64,000 nucleotides of DNA from NCBI GenBank assembly GCA_037903475.1, contig JBAJFG010000039.1, forward strand, positions 1,054,001-1,118,000, read 5' to 3'. Position numbers and translations under genes: made by a program. Of this stretch, positions 1 through 12,790 are shown in pieces (the first letter of the stretch is position 1; the number at the start of each line of letters is the position of its first letter). Below the pieces are notes generated by a model that was not told the origin of the DNA, ran no database searches, and was given only the letters and a program-made list of their open reading frames with translations. The stretch comes from Ancylostoma caninum. Lineage: Eukaryota > Nematoda > Chromadorea > Rhabditida > Ancylostomatidae.

Positions 1-2014
1 CATCTATGAAAAATGAGGGAGAAAAATGGAACAAAGGAGGAAAAGATAGAGAAGAAAAAAGGAAAGACAAAAGTAGGATCCATACTTGAAGCACACTCAG
101 CTGGTCAACAGCTCATACATAACTAGCCGGTTTCTCCCAAGCCACTGCAAAACGCAGAATTAAACAGACAAACAAAATACGCTAGAAAGAAGTAAGAACC
201 TCTCTGTTTCTCTGCTGCCTCCACCCGCCAACACTCTCTCGCCCTGAAACCACGTCAAGGGGTATTAGTGTATTCAAAAGCGTTTTCGGAGCATCGATCA
301 TGGCAACATTCAAAAACGTCGGCTGTCACCGATTTGAAGGACACGTGCACGATGGACAGCTTAGACTATTAGCGCCGCAAAAAGCGTCACTTTCTAAAGG
401 GAGGCAGTGAAAGTGGCCTTTGCAAGCGACTTCTACGAAATAACCAGAGATTAACGTTTCATTTTTTTCGAACTGTCGATCATTCAAATAACACGAAAAT
501 CTATTTTTCCTATTTTAACTCGATTTCGAAACTAGTGCGGTCAAAATCTTGTTTTCAAAGGTGGTCCAATGATCAAATAATGATAATGTTTAATGTGTTT
601 AAACAAATAACAACAAAAACAAATAATGTGTTTAAAAATTCTTATTGAAGATAATATTCTTGTTGAAAATTCATATGCGTATTGGAGATATATGCATAAC
701 TAAGAAAATCCAAATATTTTCAGGATGTTTTTACAGGATTGCATGTCTTCTTCTCGGGTGAAAAGTAATCAATGCTCAGAAAATTTCCAAATTTTATACA
801 GAAATGGATGAATGAGTCGAATGAATGAATGAATGAATGAATGAATGAACGAATGAATGAATGAATGAATCGAAAATCTTATTAACATATCTTGAAAACG
901 AGTTCATAGCATAAGGGCCCCTCGGGAGTCTCCCTGGAAATCTAGCACTTCCTTGAATGAATTTTTTTCCCACAAATGCTCTGCAAATTTACAGCTCTCT
1001 CTTATCTGATAATCGTTTTTCAGTGCTTAAAAGGGCGTTTTGGCAAGTGATTACGAAACAGATGAATTTTATCAGCATATGACATGATCTGACACTATGG
1101 CAGGTGAATTCTGAAAGAAATTTGCTGCAGAGATCCCTTATGAAGAAAAGTAAGCACATAGTCACCATTTTTGGATCAACAAGACGTCCGTAATGACATA
1201 CCTCACCATAGACGGACGTCCGGTTCCAATGATACTACTGTCGGGGAGCATACGCAAGTGAAGAAGGTGGTGTGTGTGTGCCCAAAAAGCCATTAGAAAA
1301 ACCATTAAAATCCATGCAGATAAGACGCGTTTGTGAGAGTTCACGGAGAGGCGTCACGGGCCGACGCGATTTTGCAGACTGCACAACGGATCTGATGTTT
1401 TGAATGATGCTGCGTCACGTCGCCTCTTCCGCGTTCGAAACGCTGAGAGGGAGCTGCGCCTCCCTCCTTTGAAGTGATTCTCGAAAGCGCGAAGAACTGC
1501 CACCAACATCGTTGCCGACCAGCAAAACAACATGAAATGTAAATGACGTGATGGCTCGTTTGGCCTCGGGCCAATATTTTGACTGTGGAGCGCTGTACGT
1601 GACTCATTCATACGTCCGAAAGTATAAATGTGACTCTACAGTTTGCAGTATGTAGAAGAAGAAGTGTGTGGCTGGTAAGAATATTTATTTATTTGTTTGT
1701 TTATTTACTTTTTCGACACAGTATTCTAACTATCCAGAAAGAAAATTCTTAATCGAAAGTGTGGAAAGAGAAATCCGTTCTCCCTCCTCCTCCTCTTTTG
1801 AACTTATTGATTTATTTCCATTTTTTTTTGTAAAAATCACAAAAAAAAAACAAGAGTAATCTGACAGTTTGCAAAGAACACGTTCATTACAGATGATCAA
1901 AAATACACAATTACACACGTGACCCGACAACTCGTCCAAAGCGGCCCTTGCTCCGGCCGTTCTACTCGTAGTATCTGTGGGCTTACCACTTATGTCATGA
2001 AACAGTGACCAATA
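1..2014. other. Intergenic; no gene supported
   Basis: Ordinary AT-rich DNA apart from the GAAT microsatellite. Two overlapping minus-strand frames at about 1341-1611 sit in a slightly GC-richer patch with a TTTATAC just upstream on the minus strand; neither is recognisable. Confidence 0.5.
816..868. repeat. (GAAT)n microsatellite
   Basis: About 13 units of the tetranucleotide GAAT with one substitution (GAAC). Confidence 0.9.
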
Positions 2015-2027
2015 CACAAGGCCTGGA

Positions 2028-2081
<54 letters not shown>

Positions 2082-2094
2082 TCCAGGCCTTGTG
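2015..2094. repeat. 80-bp perfect palindrome with (AT)24 centre
   Basis: Sixteen-base arms CACAAGGCCTGGATGC and GCATCCAGGCCTTGTG flank 48 bp of alternating AT. The whole is self-complementary and would form a long hairpin. The arm sequence GGCCTGGATGCAT is the terminus of the TTACCC/GGGTAA repeat family found next to it. Confidence 0.9.
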
Positions 2095-2099
2095 ATATA

Positions 2100-2410
2100 T
2101 CTATCATTGAAATTACCCTGGGTAAATGTTTTCGTATCCGTGCTAGCGATGGGTAAACCTAGCTGCGCTGGAACGGTTACCCTGGGTAATCTTGATGGTG
2201 AATTCTACCTCAGATTTAGTTTACTGCAATCTGTTCAGAAAACCTTTCTGCGCTTAAGATGAAGTAACCTTCCATGGGTCACACACATCATTGGGATTAC
2301 GATTACTCAGGGTAAACGCGCTAATGCCACACACCTCTTACCCATCTTTTGCACGGGTGTCAACACGTTTACCCTGGGTAATGTCAATGATGCAACCAGG
2401 CCAAGAAGGC
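2100..2410. repeat. TTACCC/GGGTAA repeat family, cluster 1
   Basis: Several palindromic ACCCTGGGTAA motifs with spaced GATGGGTAA variants and a final AATGATGCAACCAGGCC. The consensus of the family ends in ATGATGCATCCAGGCC. Non-coding. Confidence 0.65.
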
Positions 2411-5400
2411 GACATTTTCGCGTATCGGTTCTCTTTGGAGCAAGGATTTGCCAACAGAGCACGTTATATGACCAGACATGTTTTTTTTTCACGTTAGTAG
2501 AACCTGTTCCTTTGCGTGGTAGTGAGAGTATTGCAATCTGCTTGTTATGTCGTAGTACAGAGAAATTTCGTACTGAGCTTGTGATGTAGCTAGCAAAACT
2601 TGAATCGGGTCAGGTTATTTCTAGTGGAGCGCGACAAGAACATATTTAGGGGCACCCAAAACACGTACTTGTTTTTTTTTTTCAAGAATTTCTTGAAAAA
2701 TTGCGAACCATGTCGACAATACACTGAATAGAATAAATGTTTTGTATCCAAAGTATCCAAAGTTGGGTGGACTTTCACCTGGAATCGTTACAGGTCAAGA
2801 AATTGGCAATGGGTCACACGTTACCCATAGAGCACGCAATGCCAAGTAGCCAGCTAACTATAAGATCCAACTATGTGATAAATTTATGGCGTAATTCACT
2901 GCAAATTGCGTCCTTTCTTCACAACAGAGGTTAGCAATTTTTGCACAAACAAGGAGAAGGTGTCAGTTGTCCACATAAGGAAACTGTTAGGTGAGGAACA
3001 AGACGAGGCCGGTGGGGAGAACGGCTGCAGCGGCGGTGGCGAGTTTTCAGCGCCATCAATCGCCGGCCGTTTGGCGCAGCACACAACACTCTGACACTTC
3101 CCCTTTTCTGTCCGTGAACAACAATTGAAATGGGATGGGAGAAGAACTGACAGCAGCAACAAAACACCACTGCAAAGACTGCGTCGCTGGGGAGCGCAGA
3201 ACGGACAACTCGTCCTTTTTCATATCCTCATAAATTTTGACGTTTACACTCTTGCAGAAAAAAGTGTCTCTGGATGAAAATATCCGTAGAGGAACACGTG
3301 CAACGCCAGCTGTGGATAGAAAAACAGATTGTGCATGATGAGCAGCGTACGAGGACGAACGTCTGTTAATGAACCGAACATCCATGGAACTCATTCACCA
3401 TCCCATCAACTAATTTATCGCTGTAGTTGTTTCCGTTGTGTGTGTGTCGTCAAAAACAACAGCGTTCGAGGACGAGTTTTCTCGGGCACGCACAAGTGGC
3501 TATATCGCCACGAGAGTTTCGCCGAACAACTACATAAACACTCTGGAATTCGCATTAGTTCTCCTGGGGAAAAAACGGTGAGCCACGCAACAGTCATCGC
3601 TCAACCGCTGGGCAAACTCTGCAGGTGACAAATTTTCCGGAAGTTTTCGCCATCCATAGAGCCATAAAGGCGGTAGGATTCTTGTGATGTGCCGCGTTTC
3701 CCTCAGTGTTAGCCGATGAGTTAGGCCAACAGGCGATAAACTGGTTCTGGAATGTGAAATGTGGAAATTTTAATGACCGATGCCGCCTGTGCACTTTGCC
3801 CCAGCTGAATTCCACGGGCAGGAAGTTGCATAGTAAATCCAGGAACCAGAAAAGGCGACACCGACTGAAACTCAAAGGGCCTAAGGGATGAATAGGGCAG
3901 AATCCTGAAAAAAGGAGGAACCTTGAGAAGGAAAAGCATGCGGAAGCTAATTATAGGTTCAGGGACACAATGGCTCAGCTCGCCATATTCCTTATACGCT
4001 CGAATTCCTATAAAGTACAGCTCCGACTAGGCTGAAGCTCATCTCTTGATTTTCTGGATCCAGGAAGAAGACCATTTATGAGTAAAAAATGAATAAGTAA
4101 GTGATATGAAGTCGCGTGTTGCGCATAGATAAGTGCGAAAAATTATATATGAATAAGTAGTTCATGTCACTTGTATAATGAATGACTCAATCTAAAAATA
4201 ACCTAATTGCCCCCGAAGATCAATGAGTTCTCAATTCACCATTGTCCAGATTTTGGCAGTAGAGCGCTCATTGACAATCCAAGCAAATCTGACCTATTTA
4301 TCTACGGCTTTTCACCCCAGGTTCTTTACTGAAAGTGGGAAAAATTCCACTAAAGGGAAGAAGTGACAACCTTTTATCACATTATCCATTTTTATTATGA
4401 TTATCTCTTAGAAATTTTGTTAAATTTTTGCTGAGTGATGTGATACAAGCCACTACTGACCGCTCTACATAGCTTTCTAGCCCTTATCCAGAAAAAAGAA
4501 GGAGGAAAGGACTGAAATACTATGAAATTTCGCAGAAGGAACATGATACTCTCAAACTCTACTTCTCTACTGTTCACTTTTTGCTATTTGCTTTGAAAAC
4601 CAGCTATTAAATTCAAACGAAAACATGGAAAATATACCTTACTTGCAAAAATTTCTATGTGTCTAATTTCCCGGATGCATCCTTGAATGGGCTCTGCCTT
4701 TTTTGAAAGGACCTTTTTCCTCTGTTTTTCAACGTTTTTTTCTATACACAAGAAGGTAAATATTTCTCTGGAGCCACCGAGAATGATATAACCTTCAATA
4801 GTTTCCTGGCAACTCAGAGCGGAAACTCTTTAGCAGAGAGCAAGCGCAAACAAAACAAACGCGCTCTAATTCAATTGATGAACTGGTTCGATTCGAAAAC
4901 AAATAGGGCGTGGAAGTGCTTAAAGCGACACGGGTGAATTAAATTGCATTTAGCACTGTAGCAGTAATTGGGTAGAAAACTGGTTACTAAAAAACCCGAG
5001 CTGAAGAAGCTGTTTTCTAAAAACTCCCCCCCCCCTCACTCCTCACCCCCACCTCCACCCACTTGGATGCTCAGCAGTGGAATTTAGCGAAATACTTTTA
5101 TTTCCAGCGATATTCCTCTACACAAAGTCCGTAGTTTTCGATGTAGCGCCTCAGAAGAAGAAAGATACTATTTGGAAACATGTTTTCCACTCCTTTCTAG
5201 GAAGTGGAAGTATTCCTGAAATCTCTCCAGAGTTAAACCCACCATTTTGAAGGGACCACCCTCGCCATTTCCTCGCAAGACCCGCTTCCTCAATGCCACC
5301 TCCGGAGCCACCGTCCAAACAACAACACCCACAAACAACTCATTTTTCATCTCAAGTGACAAGTGTAACAAATGTGAAACTACGCGAATCGTATAGGGCG

Positions 5401-6542
5401 GCGGCGGCAGCAAAAAGACAGCAACTGCTGCTAGTTGTGATCTACAAGAAGAAAGGCAAGAATACAAGAAAGAGCTAAGAGGTCAGTGACCAACTAGCTG
5501 TACTACCAGCTGTTTTAGTGACGTGTTGATGGTGTGCGATGGTTCACGGACAACTGACACAAAAGTAGCTGTTGCGAGAAGGGCTACCCCTAGGGCTGAA
5601 TCTATGACTAACATAAGTTACGTATATCCTGGGGATCCCCTAAGCAGCTAAGCTAATATGGGATAGGGGTAAATCAACAAATGCGCTCAGAGAAATGAGT
5701 CACATTCAGTGAGATATAGACTGCGCCCATTTTCGGCTTATTTTCTGGTAAACCTAAACAAAAATAGCGTCAGATTCACGAGAAAAACGAGACTGTAAAG
5801 GGAGAAAAGGGGAAGGACATCTAAAAATGGAACCATGGCGCTACCTAGTTTACGGAAATTATCCGATTTTTCCTGGAAAAGTTGCTGGAAAATGGCTTTG
5901 AAGGACCAAAAAGGGAAATTGTGACTAGTAGACAGGACGAAGTTAACTGGGGTCACTATTATTTACATTATATATATCTATATTAATGTACGTATTCTTA
6001 AGTATACTATATATAACACCTTGGCCCATGATTTTGTGACAGTTGCCTTTTTTGCCTATTTCTAATGAAACTTCCACTATTAACAAAATTTTAAGTCCCC
6101 CTGACCCATTCCGTCGACCCTTCCAGAAATTTTGTCTAGAACGTGCTGAAAGTGCACGTATGCACACAACAAATATATGCGTTTTTGGATGTTTTCCAGA
6201 AAAATCGGCGATAGGACTTTTCCAGATGAGTTGACGGGCGCACGCCACTGTTTTTGTGAGTTCAACCAATTCGCTCTGCGTTCGGTGCGCACAGCTAATA
6301 GCACCCCTGAATACCAATTCCTCAGGAATTGGGTTGGAGCAATTTTTTCAACAGGGTAATTCTAAAAAGTACAAGAAAAAATTGGGTAATAGGGGCACTG
6401 CGAAGTTATCCATTTGCTCGTATCTTTCATCAAATACAACTTTGTTTTTAATCTACCCAGGTATTATTTCTATTAATTTACTCATCCAGTAAGTGGAACA
6501 AGGCAGTCTTTTGAACCAAGAGCACAGAAGTATCCAGGACCG
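2411..6542. other. Intergenic; no gene supported
   Basis: Many short overlapping frames on both strands, none with recognisable sequence. A 112-codon minus frame at 3056-3394 has a CTATCCACAG acceptor-like site, but frames of that size are expected by chance. Confidence 0.45.
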
Positions 6543-7040
6543 AGACGCACCACTGAGATTACCTATGATAAACGTGTCAACGTGCCCGAATTTACCCTTT
6601 ACCTGCCACCAACCACCATTTTTACCCGTACGTGACATCGTCATACCCATGGTTATTAGATTACCCTTGTTTAAAATAAGGCACAACCCCCAGATCAATA
6701 TATGACCAGGTACATCACTCGGATGCATCATTGTGATTACCCAGGGTGAACTCTCTTACGCCTCTGTTAACGATGGGTAACTTGGCGTGGTGCGAACACG
6801 TTACCCTGGGTAATCTCAACCATGGCCCAGCAAAAACGAAAATCATGAAGATCCATGGCTCGGACATGAACTCGAAACATTACTTATTAACTTTACCTTG
6901 GAAACACTAACACTTTATTTACCAATATCTCTCGTCCATTGAGGACATCACCCAGGCGATGGGTATTTTCATACCTAAGGTTAGGTGCTGGGTATAGATA
7001 ACGTTACGATTGGGTAATTACGAAGATGGGGGCCAAGTAA
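6543..7040. repeat. TTACCC/GGGTAA repeat family, cluster 2
   Basis: Contains TGAGATTACC, AATTTACCCTTTACCTG, GGATGCATCATTGTGATTAC and TTACCCTGGGTAATCTCAA, in the order seen in the other copies, followed by a partial unit near 6950-7040. Confidence 0.65.
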
Positions 7041-7616
7041 GTGGTAAAATTGAGCACGTTGCCATGTTTATCATGTCTAGCCTCAATAATAGAGCCGGAG
7101 CGAGCAATTTATTTGCCTCTAAAGAAAAGCAATCGGAATTTTACTTCCCCATTCATTCATTCGATCATTCATTCATTCACTAACACACCCTGCACACCGA
7201 ATACGAGGTTTCCCTTCCATTTCCCTAATATTCCTGTTCCTAACGTTGAAATGTTGAAAATGTTGAAAAAAAAACGAAGTAACAAATATTTCCAAGGGGA
7301 AATTGCTCTTGTCCTATTTTCAGACTTAATGCGCATGAGATCAAAGGAAGGGGTGATGCGTAAGCAAAATTGACAGAGATGGATTCAAAAATCATCAAAT
7401 CCAAAGAAAATACTAAGAAAGGAGTGCCGCATATATTCAGTTGATCAAAAACGAAAATGGAGAAAGTGCCATGCGGCAAGACCTTCGTGGAATTCGGCAT
7501 TCCTCCCACAATGTCTAGACGGGAAGCAGTGGTGCGAAAAGAACGTATGTAAGCAGAAATGTTGTTGAAGTAAAAGCCCAAGAGCACACATCATTTTAAA
7601 GTTGTGTCAAAGAATT

Positions 7617-7856
7617 ATGGATAATCCGGAAGTAATCGACAATAAGCCTCGCCCCTCTACCTATGAAGAAATAAGGAAATGAGCGTGGGACAGCGATGAA
7701 TGCTGCGATGAGCAGCTCGACGAGTACGCAGTGAGTGACGATGCCTCGGGAGGAGGCGGAGCGTCCGTCGCGAGACTCGCGAGAGTCGTCCGTCGCTCCT
7801 CGCGGCGAACTGCTGTTCTTTGCGTGACCGAATTCCTCTCGGAACGCTACCTATAA
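7617..7856 (+). pseudogene. Acid-rich reading frame with one in-frame TGA
   Basis: From ATG at 7617 the frame reads MDNPEVIDNKPRPSTYEEIRK, meets TGA at 7680, then continues in the same frame through DSDECCDEQLDEYAVSDD and a Gly/Ser/Arg stretch to TAA at 7854. A GTGAGT donor lies at about 7725. It may be a mutated exon, or two unrelated pieces in a GC-rich 5' region. No family is recognised. Confidence 0.2.
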
Positions 7857-8417
7857 TTATGTAATTTTAGGTTTCGCTTGCTCTCCGATTCTCCTCACGA
7901 AATGAGATGTTCAGGATGCCTCTAGAGATCCAGAATAATTCTTGATGAGAAAATGGAGCGAGAATATCGTACAGTTTGCCTCACGAGGCGAAGGGAAATA
8001 GGAGCAAATTCCTCATGAAATAGCTCAAATTCAGCATACAACATTGTGAAATCCGATAATTCTAGGAAAAATTATAATATACACATTCATAGATAAGGGA
8101 GAATATGTAGGTATACCCACGCCCAACTAGGAAAATGTTTTACACATAGGAGGGATCCCTGTAGCTGCGGTTGAACCGCCAAAATTACCAAAACATTTCC
8201 AAAGAAACAGGAAGTACATACGAGGTGATGTCAGGGCTGTAACTAACTGTTCCGTTAAGACATAACAAAGTGAAAAGTCCAAGAAATGTCCGGAAGAAAT
8301 GAGAAAAAGAAGTAAAAAAGTGAAAAAAGAACATGAAAATTTCAATCCGTTAGAGAAATTTATGATGTTGCAGTGATGAAAAGTTTAACCTTTTAGTATA
8401 CCAGTTTTAGTTCACTT

Positions 8418-8562
8418 TGAATGAATAAATGAATGAATGGAATGAATTGAATGAATGGAATGAATGGAATGAATGAATGAATGAATGAATGAATGAATGA
8501 ATGAATGAATGAATGAATGAATGAATGAATGAATGAATGAATGAATGAATGAATGAATGAAG
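8418..8562. repeat. (GAAT)n microsatellite, long
   Basis: About 145 bp of GAAT units, irregular in the first 50 bp and then perfect. On the minus strand it reads as a meaningless repeated Ser-Phe-Ile-His frame. Confidence 0.9.
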
Positions 8563-9444
8563 TGTGAGTCTCCATTGAGCATACTCACAAAGTCTAACTG
8601 TAAACTTTACTGACTACTATCTCGCACAATCGTGAACCCTTCCAACATTGGTACCTATCCTGCTCGATAGTTCTGTCGGTTATTCCGGAATTTTGCAAAG
8701 TTTTTAAGGATTTTCGACGCACTCCAAAGATGTTCGAAATCTCGCAGATCGTGCAGGACTGCGTCGAAGAAAAATCGCGCAACCGAGACTCGGGGGGACT
8801 TTGATGAAAACCGTTAAATTCACTGCGTTATATGCTTCACGGATCCGAATTTCTGCGTTTCTTGTAGAGTTTTTGGTAAAAAATGGCTATATGAAGCCTC
8901 TATATATGAAAAATTACCACTACGTCAAAAGTGCTACTAAAGAAACTTTTTTGAAACTGTATTTCTACCGGAAAAGGATGAAAATCGATAATAATAAGAA
9001 GAAAAGACAAGGATATCGAAATAGTATGGGTCAATAATATAGAATTAATATGTCTAGTAAAATAATACAGTACTGAGTATTAATGCACATAATAAAATGA
9101 CAAAATAACAATTATTATTATATATACCACGATAACATAGTACTACTACAACACATATTACATATTATATGTATTATTGCATTTATTGCATTATTATATA
9201 CTATTAAATTGTATAAATTGTATTTGCTGTTATACTAATGCATTGAATATGATAATCTAATACTACAGTCTGGTCCGGCAGCCACTGCAAATGGGCGCCG
9301 GCGGGCGCCGGCCGCCGCCACCCTCCGGCGCCCCGGTATTAATGAGCTATAAATCACTCGAGCTTGGGAGAAAGCGAAGCAAAATAGAATTTTAGTCCAT
9401 AGTAGACAGGGTAGATAAGCCTAACCCTATGCTTAAGAATGGAT

Positions 9445-9465
9445 TTAAGGCTTAGGCTTAGGCTT
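9445..9465 (+). repeat. Short TTAGGC telomere-type tract
   Basis: About three consecutive TTAGGC-like units, the first imperfect, just inside the left terminal repeat of the TA-flanked element. TTAGGC is the nematode telomere unit. It may be chance or part of the element. Confidence 0.5.
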
Positions 9466-9575
9466 CACAGGAGTGGCCCCACCCAACTCCCTTTTCACCT
9501 AAATTTCTAAGATAAACTACGATAAGTGTAAGTGTAAGTAATAGTGGACACCATTTGTATGTTGCATCGCGTGCG

Positions 9576-9648
9576 CGCATAGCTCAGTGGGTTGAGCGAA
9601 TGATCGACGTTGTGGTGGTCACTGGATCGAATCCTGCCCTGTGCCCCC
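9576..9648 (+). repeat. tRNA-like module 1 (box A/box B) inside the TA element
   Basis: Starts GCGCGCATAGCTCAGTGGG, matching a tRNA 5' end and box A, and has GGATCGAATCC as box B about 45 bases later. It is repeated in inverted order near 60950-61020, with a further fragment near 60410-60460, so it is a repeat and not a tRNA gene. Confidence 0.6.
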
Positions 9649-9717
9649 GTTTTGCAAATACATATAGTATGCTGCCTACGACTGCTGCAGTTATCTAACA
9701 AACTTCAACATAACAAG

Positions 9718-9795
9718 TAGCCCGGATGGCTCAGTGGTTTGAGTGGCAGATTGCAATCTGTCCCTATCGCTGGTTCCACTCCGTTGGAGATCCAG
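9718..9795 (+). repeat. tRNA-like module 2 (Cys-like anticodon arm) inside the TA element
   Basis: Reads GCCCGGATGGCTCAGTGG, then an anticodon-like arm with GATTGCAATC (loop would show GCA), then GGTTCCACTCC in the T-arm position. A diverged copy lies near 60800-60880 on the other strand. It is probably tRNA-derived but not a functional tRNA. Confidence 0.55.
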
Positions 9796-10524
9796 AGTTA
9801 AGTATCGCAGTGTTTGGGGTTCACTGCTTGGAACGTCCCCCGTGATCTCCTTCGGGTAGTCCAGGAAGGCATCCGGCAACGTTTTGCATAAATTTCGAAG
9901 ATAAACTACGATAAGTGTAAGTGTAATTAATAGTGGAAAACTCTTTCGAAGATAAACTACGATAAGTGTAAGTGTAAGTAATAGTAATAGTGTAAGTAAT
10001 AGTGAAAAACCACTTTTTCAAAGTTGAGGGAAACCGGGAGTACTCCACGAAAGATAAAAGGACTGCTCCACGAAAGATAAATGACAGCGGTAGAACTACT
10101 TCGCAATGGATATGGAACAATTTATACGGATTTCAATCATTTCTGAGGATCCCGAATTGGATGAGCTTTATTATTCAGATGGGATCACCGAAGTACTGTG
10201 TTCAGGATAACGGCCATTTTTGTATTCGCGAAGCAGTGTACTATAGCAGAAAATGGAAGAGTTGGCCTCGCTTATTGTGTACTCAGAAATCTTTCCCCAT
10301 GAAAATCACAAAAATGAAAAAACGTGAAAGTTGTGAAAATGGTCCCCTGCTTCATAGCCTTAACATATCCACTGCACTCTGTCTACTATAGACTAAAATT
10401 GTATTTTTCTTCGCTTTCTCCCAAGCTCGAGTGATTTATAGCTCATTAATACCGGGGCGCCGGAAGGTGGCGGCGGCCGGCGCCCGCCGGCGCCCACTTG
10501 CAGTGGCTGCCGGACCCGACTGTA

Positions 10525-12224
10525 CTTACTACCCTATTACGACGGTGTAGAACAATAATGTGAACACAAGATACGTCGTAGATGATGTAATGAAAATTTT
10601 ATATATATATATATATAATACATATATAATATAACATTAATACATAGTGGTGGAGTGTTTGCAAAGCTCAGGGAGCATCATAGGGCTTTGTTCTCCAAAA
10701 GCTTTGCTGCAGGTCCCGTACATGATCCTTTACGGTAAACCTAACCTTCTTTCAGGGAATCGTAGTCAAGTAGTAAAATTAGGCGGAGTGACAGTTGCCT
10801 CTGTCAGAAGTGGGCAATAAAAACGGACCGAGCTATTGTGTCAGTTGTCCTCGGCACTCCCAGCTGGGTAAAAACCTCACAAGTGGGGGCAAAAGTGAGC
10901 GCTAGCCATTGTCGCAACCCGGTGAAAGAACCCTTCCACACCTATCTAGTGTCGCGTAGACCTTCCGTCGAACCGCCCGCCTTTGTGCGCCCTTTCAGCA
11001 GGTTCTGCTATAGTGCTGACAAAAACCGCTGGACGAGATCTCACGACAAGATGACTCACGGGAAATTGTGGACCCCTTGCGCTTCTATATCGACGAAATA
11101 TTAAACCTGTAGAGGTGAAATGCCTGGATGATTACCTTGGAAGGCCTGCTGACGTCATTCCAAAAAAAGTAACGGCAGACAAAAGCCGCATTAGCATTTA
11201 GTTACACCTGTATGTGTGCGTTAATGAGGTAAAAACAAACAGAGGTGGATGGCGTCAATACGGGAGCATCAAATGTCCCCTAGGAAAAAGAAATTCTGGA
11301 AAATTCTGGAGAAAAGACCATGAAAACCCAGGAAAATCTGCAGTTGCTGAGTGACAAGCGCGGCGACGTTGAGGCAACGCCGAGAACGGATGCTATGAGA
11401 GAGAAAGGATGAGGTGAAGCGTGAAACGCGCTGTTCCCCTACTTTGTCCCACCCCCCCCCCCGTTCCCATGCCGCTGCAGCTCACCTCGAAAACAGCAAC
11501 AACAACAAAGTAAAGCGTAAACGGTGGCGTCGGGGGATGATGCGGGTTGAAAGCTGGCGGCGGGGGCCGGAAGCGCGCTCTCAAATCACTGATGATGGTA
11601 ATCCCGACGGCAAACACTACTCATCGACAGTCGTCGATCGCATGACGCACGCACACTGCGCGCAAGAAGAAGCTGCCAACGGGATTACCACCTCCACCTC
11701 TACTACCGCCATGGTACCTGATGCTGGTCCTGGCAAGAAATCCCGGAGTATTTTCGTCGCGATAGCTCGGGCTGCCAGACATGCAGAACTGGCCGCGGGC
11801 CAGTCAGCCTTACCCGCAGCCGGATAAACATTATTTTCCCTGCGGCAAAACTACCATAATCCTATTCAGCATTCTAGCTATAACGTCGCAAAAAACGTCT
11901 GCGCAGCTGATTCTGTTAGGAAGTAGAAGTCCGGTATGCCGACGCGCGCGCGCAATTCAGCGCAAATCACGAAAGAACCAGGACTGGGTAGGAGGAAGAT
12001 GGCGGGCGGAAACCATGGAGTCGACGAGGAAAACGACTACTACGTAATGATTCAAATGTTCCAGGGGCGTGGCTTCGCTACAAATTATGAAAGAACACTC
12101 CTTGCAGAGGAGAACAAGACAGATGAATATTAGGGGATAATAACAAAAAGTAAAATAACCAAATAATAATTTATAGGATTTAAGCGAATTCCTGGAAGAA
12201 GTCTTCGGTCACCAACGCTTAATC
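10525..12224. other. Intergenic; GC-rich patch at 11380-12030
   Basis: Begins with an (AT)n tract near 10596. The GC-rich patch opens frames of up to 137 codons on the plus strand and a Pro-rich one on the minus strand. It may be a promoter or 5' region; nothing in it is recognised. Confidence 0.4.
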
Positions 12225-12790
12225 TGGGTACGGATGCATCATTGAGATTACCCATGGTGAAGGTGGCAAATTTACCCTACACCTAGCACCCGTCAACATG
12301 TTTATCCATGTATGATACTGTCTATACCCAGCGGTTACCCATAAGTAATCATCCCAGTGGGTTATGACGCCCTTTTTTCGCTATTCCAATGATGCGTCGG
12401 GCCCTTGGCCGGCATGCACAGCTAAGTTTACCCAGGGTAAGCGCACGCGCAAAGGTCAGGTAAGCTTAGGAATGTTAACATTTTCACCCTGGGTAATCTC
12501 AATGATGGATCCAGACCACGATCGTTCTAAAAAGTGGCATTTGCAAACTAATCCAGAAAATCACAGAAATTTAGAGGCTCCCATACTAACGATAAGTGAA
12601 TTTGGTGGTTGTCCACATGTTTACCCTGGGTAACCTCAGTGATAGATCCAGGCCCTGATCATTTCAAAAAGAGGTACATGCAAACTAATCCGGAAAATCA
12701 CAGAAACCTAGAGGTGCCGGTGTTAATAATGGGTAAGTTTTGTGTTCACCCGTTAACCCTGGGTAATCTCTATGAGGCATGCAGATGTTG
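12225..12790. repeat. TTACCC/GGGTAA repeat family, cluster 3 with a tandem unit
   Basis: A full-type unit at 12230-12440 is followed by a direct repeat of about 135 bp (from about 12479, 12616 and a partial third at 12750). Each contains a CCCTGGGTAA core; the first two share GCAAACTAATCC and GAAAATCACAGAAA. This is the clearest tandem expansion of the family here. Confidence 0.65.

Larger units (their letters stand above)
9266..10522. mobile_element. TA-flanked element with 144-bp terminal inverted repeats (mariner-type TSD)
   Basis: Complete 1257-bp element beginning CAGTC and ending GACTG, flanked by TA at 9264-9265 and 10523-10524. Terminal inverted repeats are 9266-9409 and 10379-10522. 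They are near-identical and include a very GC-rich section of GGCGCCGGCGGGCGCC type. TA target duplication is typical of Tc1/mariner elements, but no transposase is readable, so it is a non-autonomous derivative. The interior holds two tRNA-like modules and three copies of a repeat containing GATAAACTACGATAAGTGTA. Confidence 0.85.

Noticed and set aside
8393..8575. Minus-strand frame of repeated Ser-Phe-Ile-His
   Set aside because: Pure translation of the GAAT microsatellite.
9576..9795. tRNA genes
   Set aside because: Box A and box B are present, but the arms pair poorly, the modules are repeated elsewhere as part of a transposon, and they sit in tandem inside it.
10002..10391. 129-codon frame inside the TA-flanked element, considered as a transposase
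   Set aside because: No DDE/DDD catalytic pattern or DNA-binding domain is visible, and it runs into the terminal repeat.
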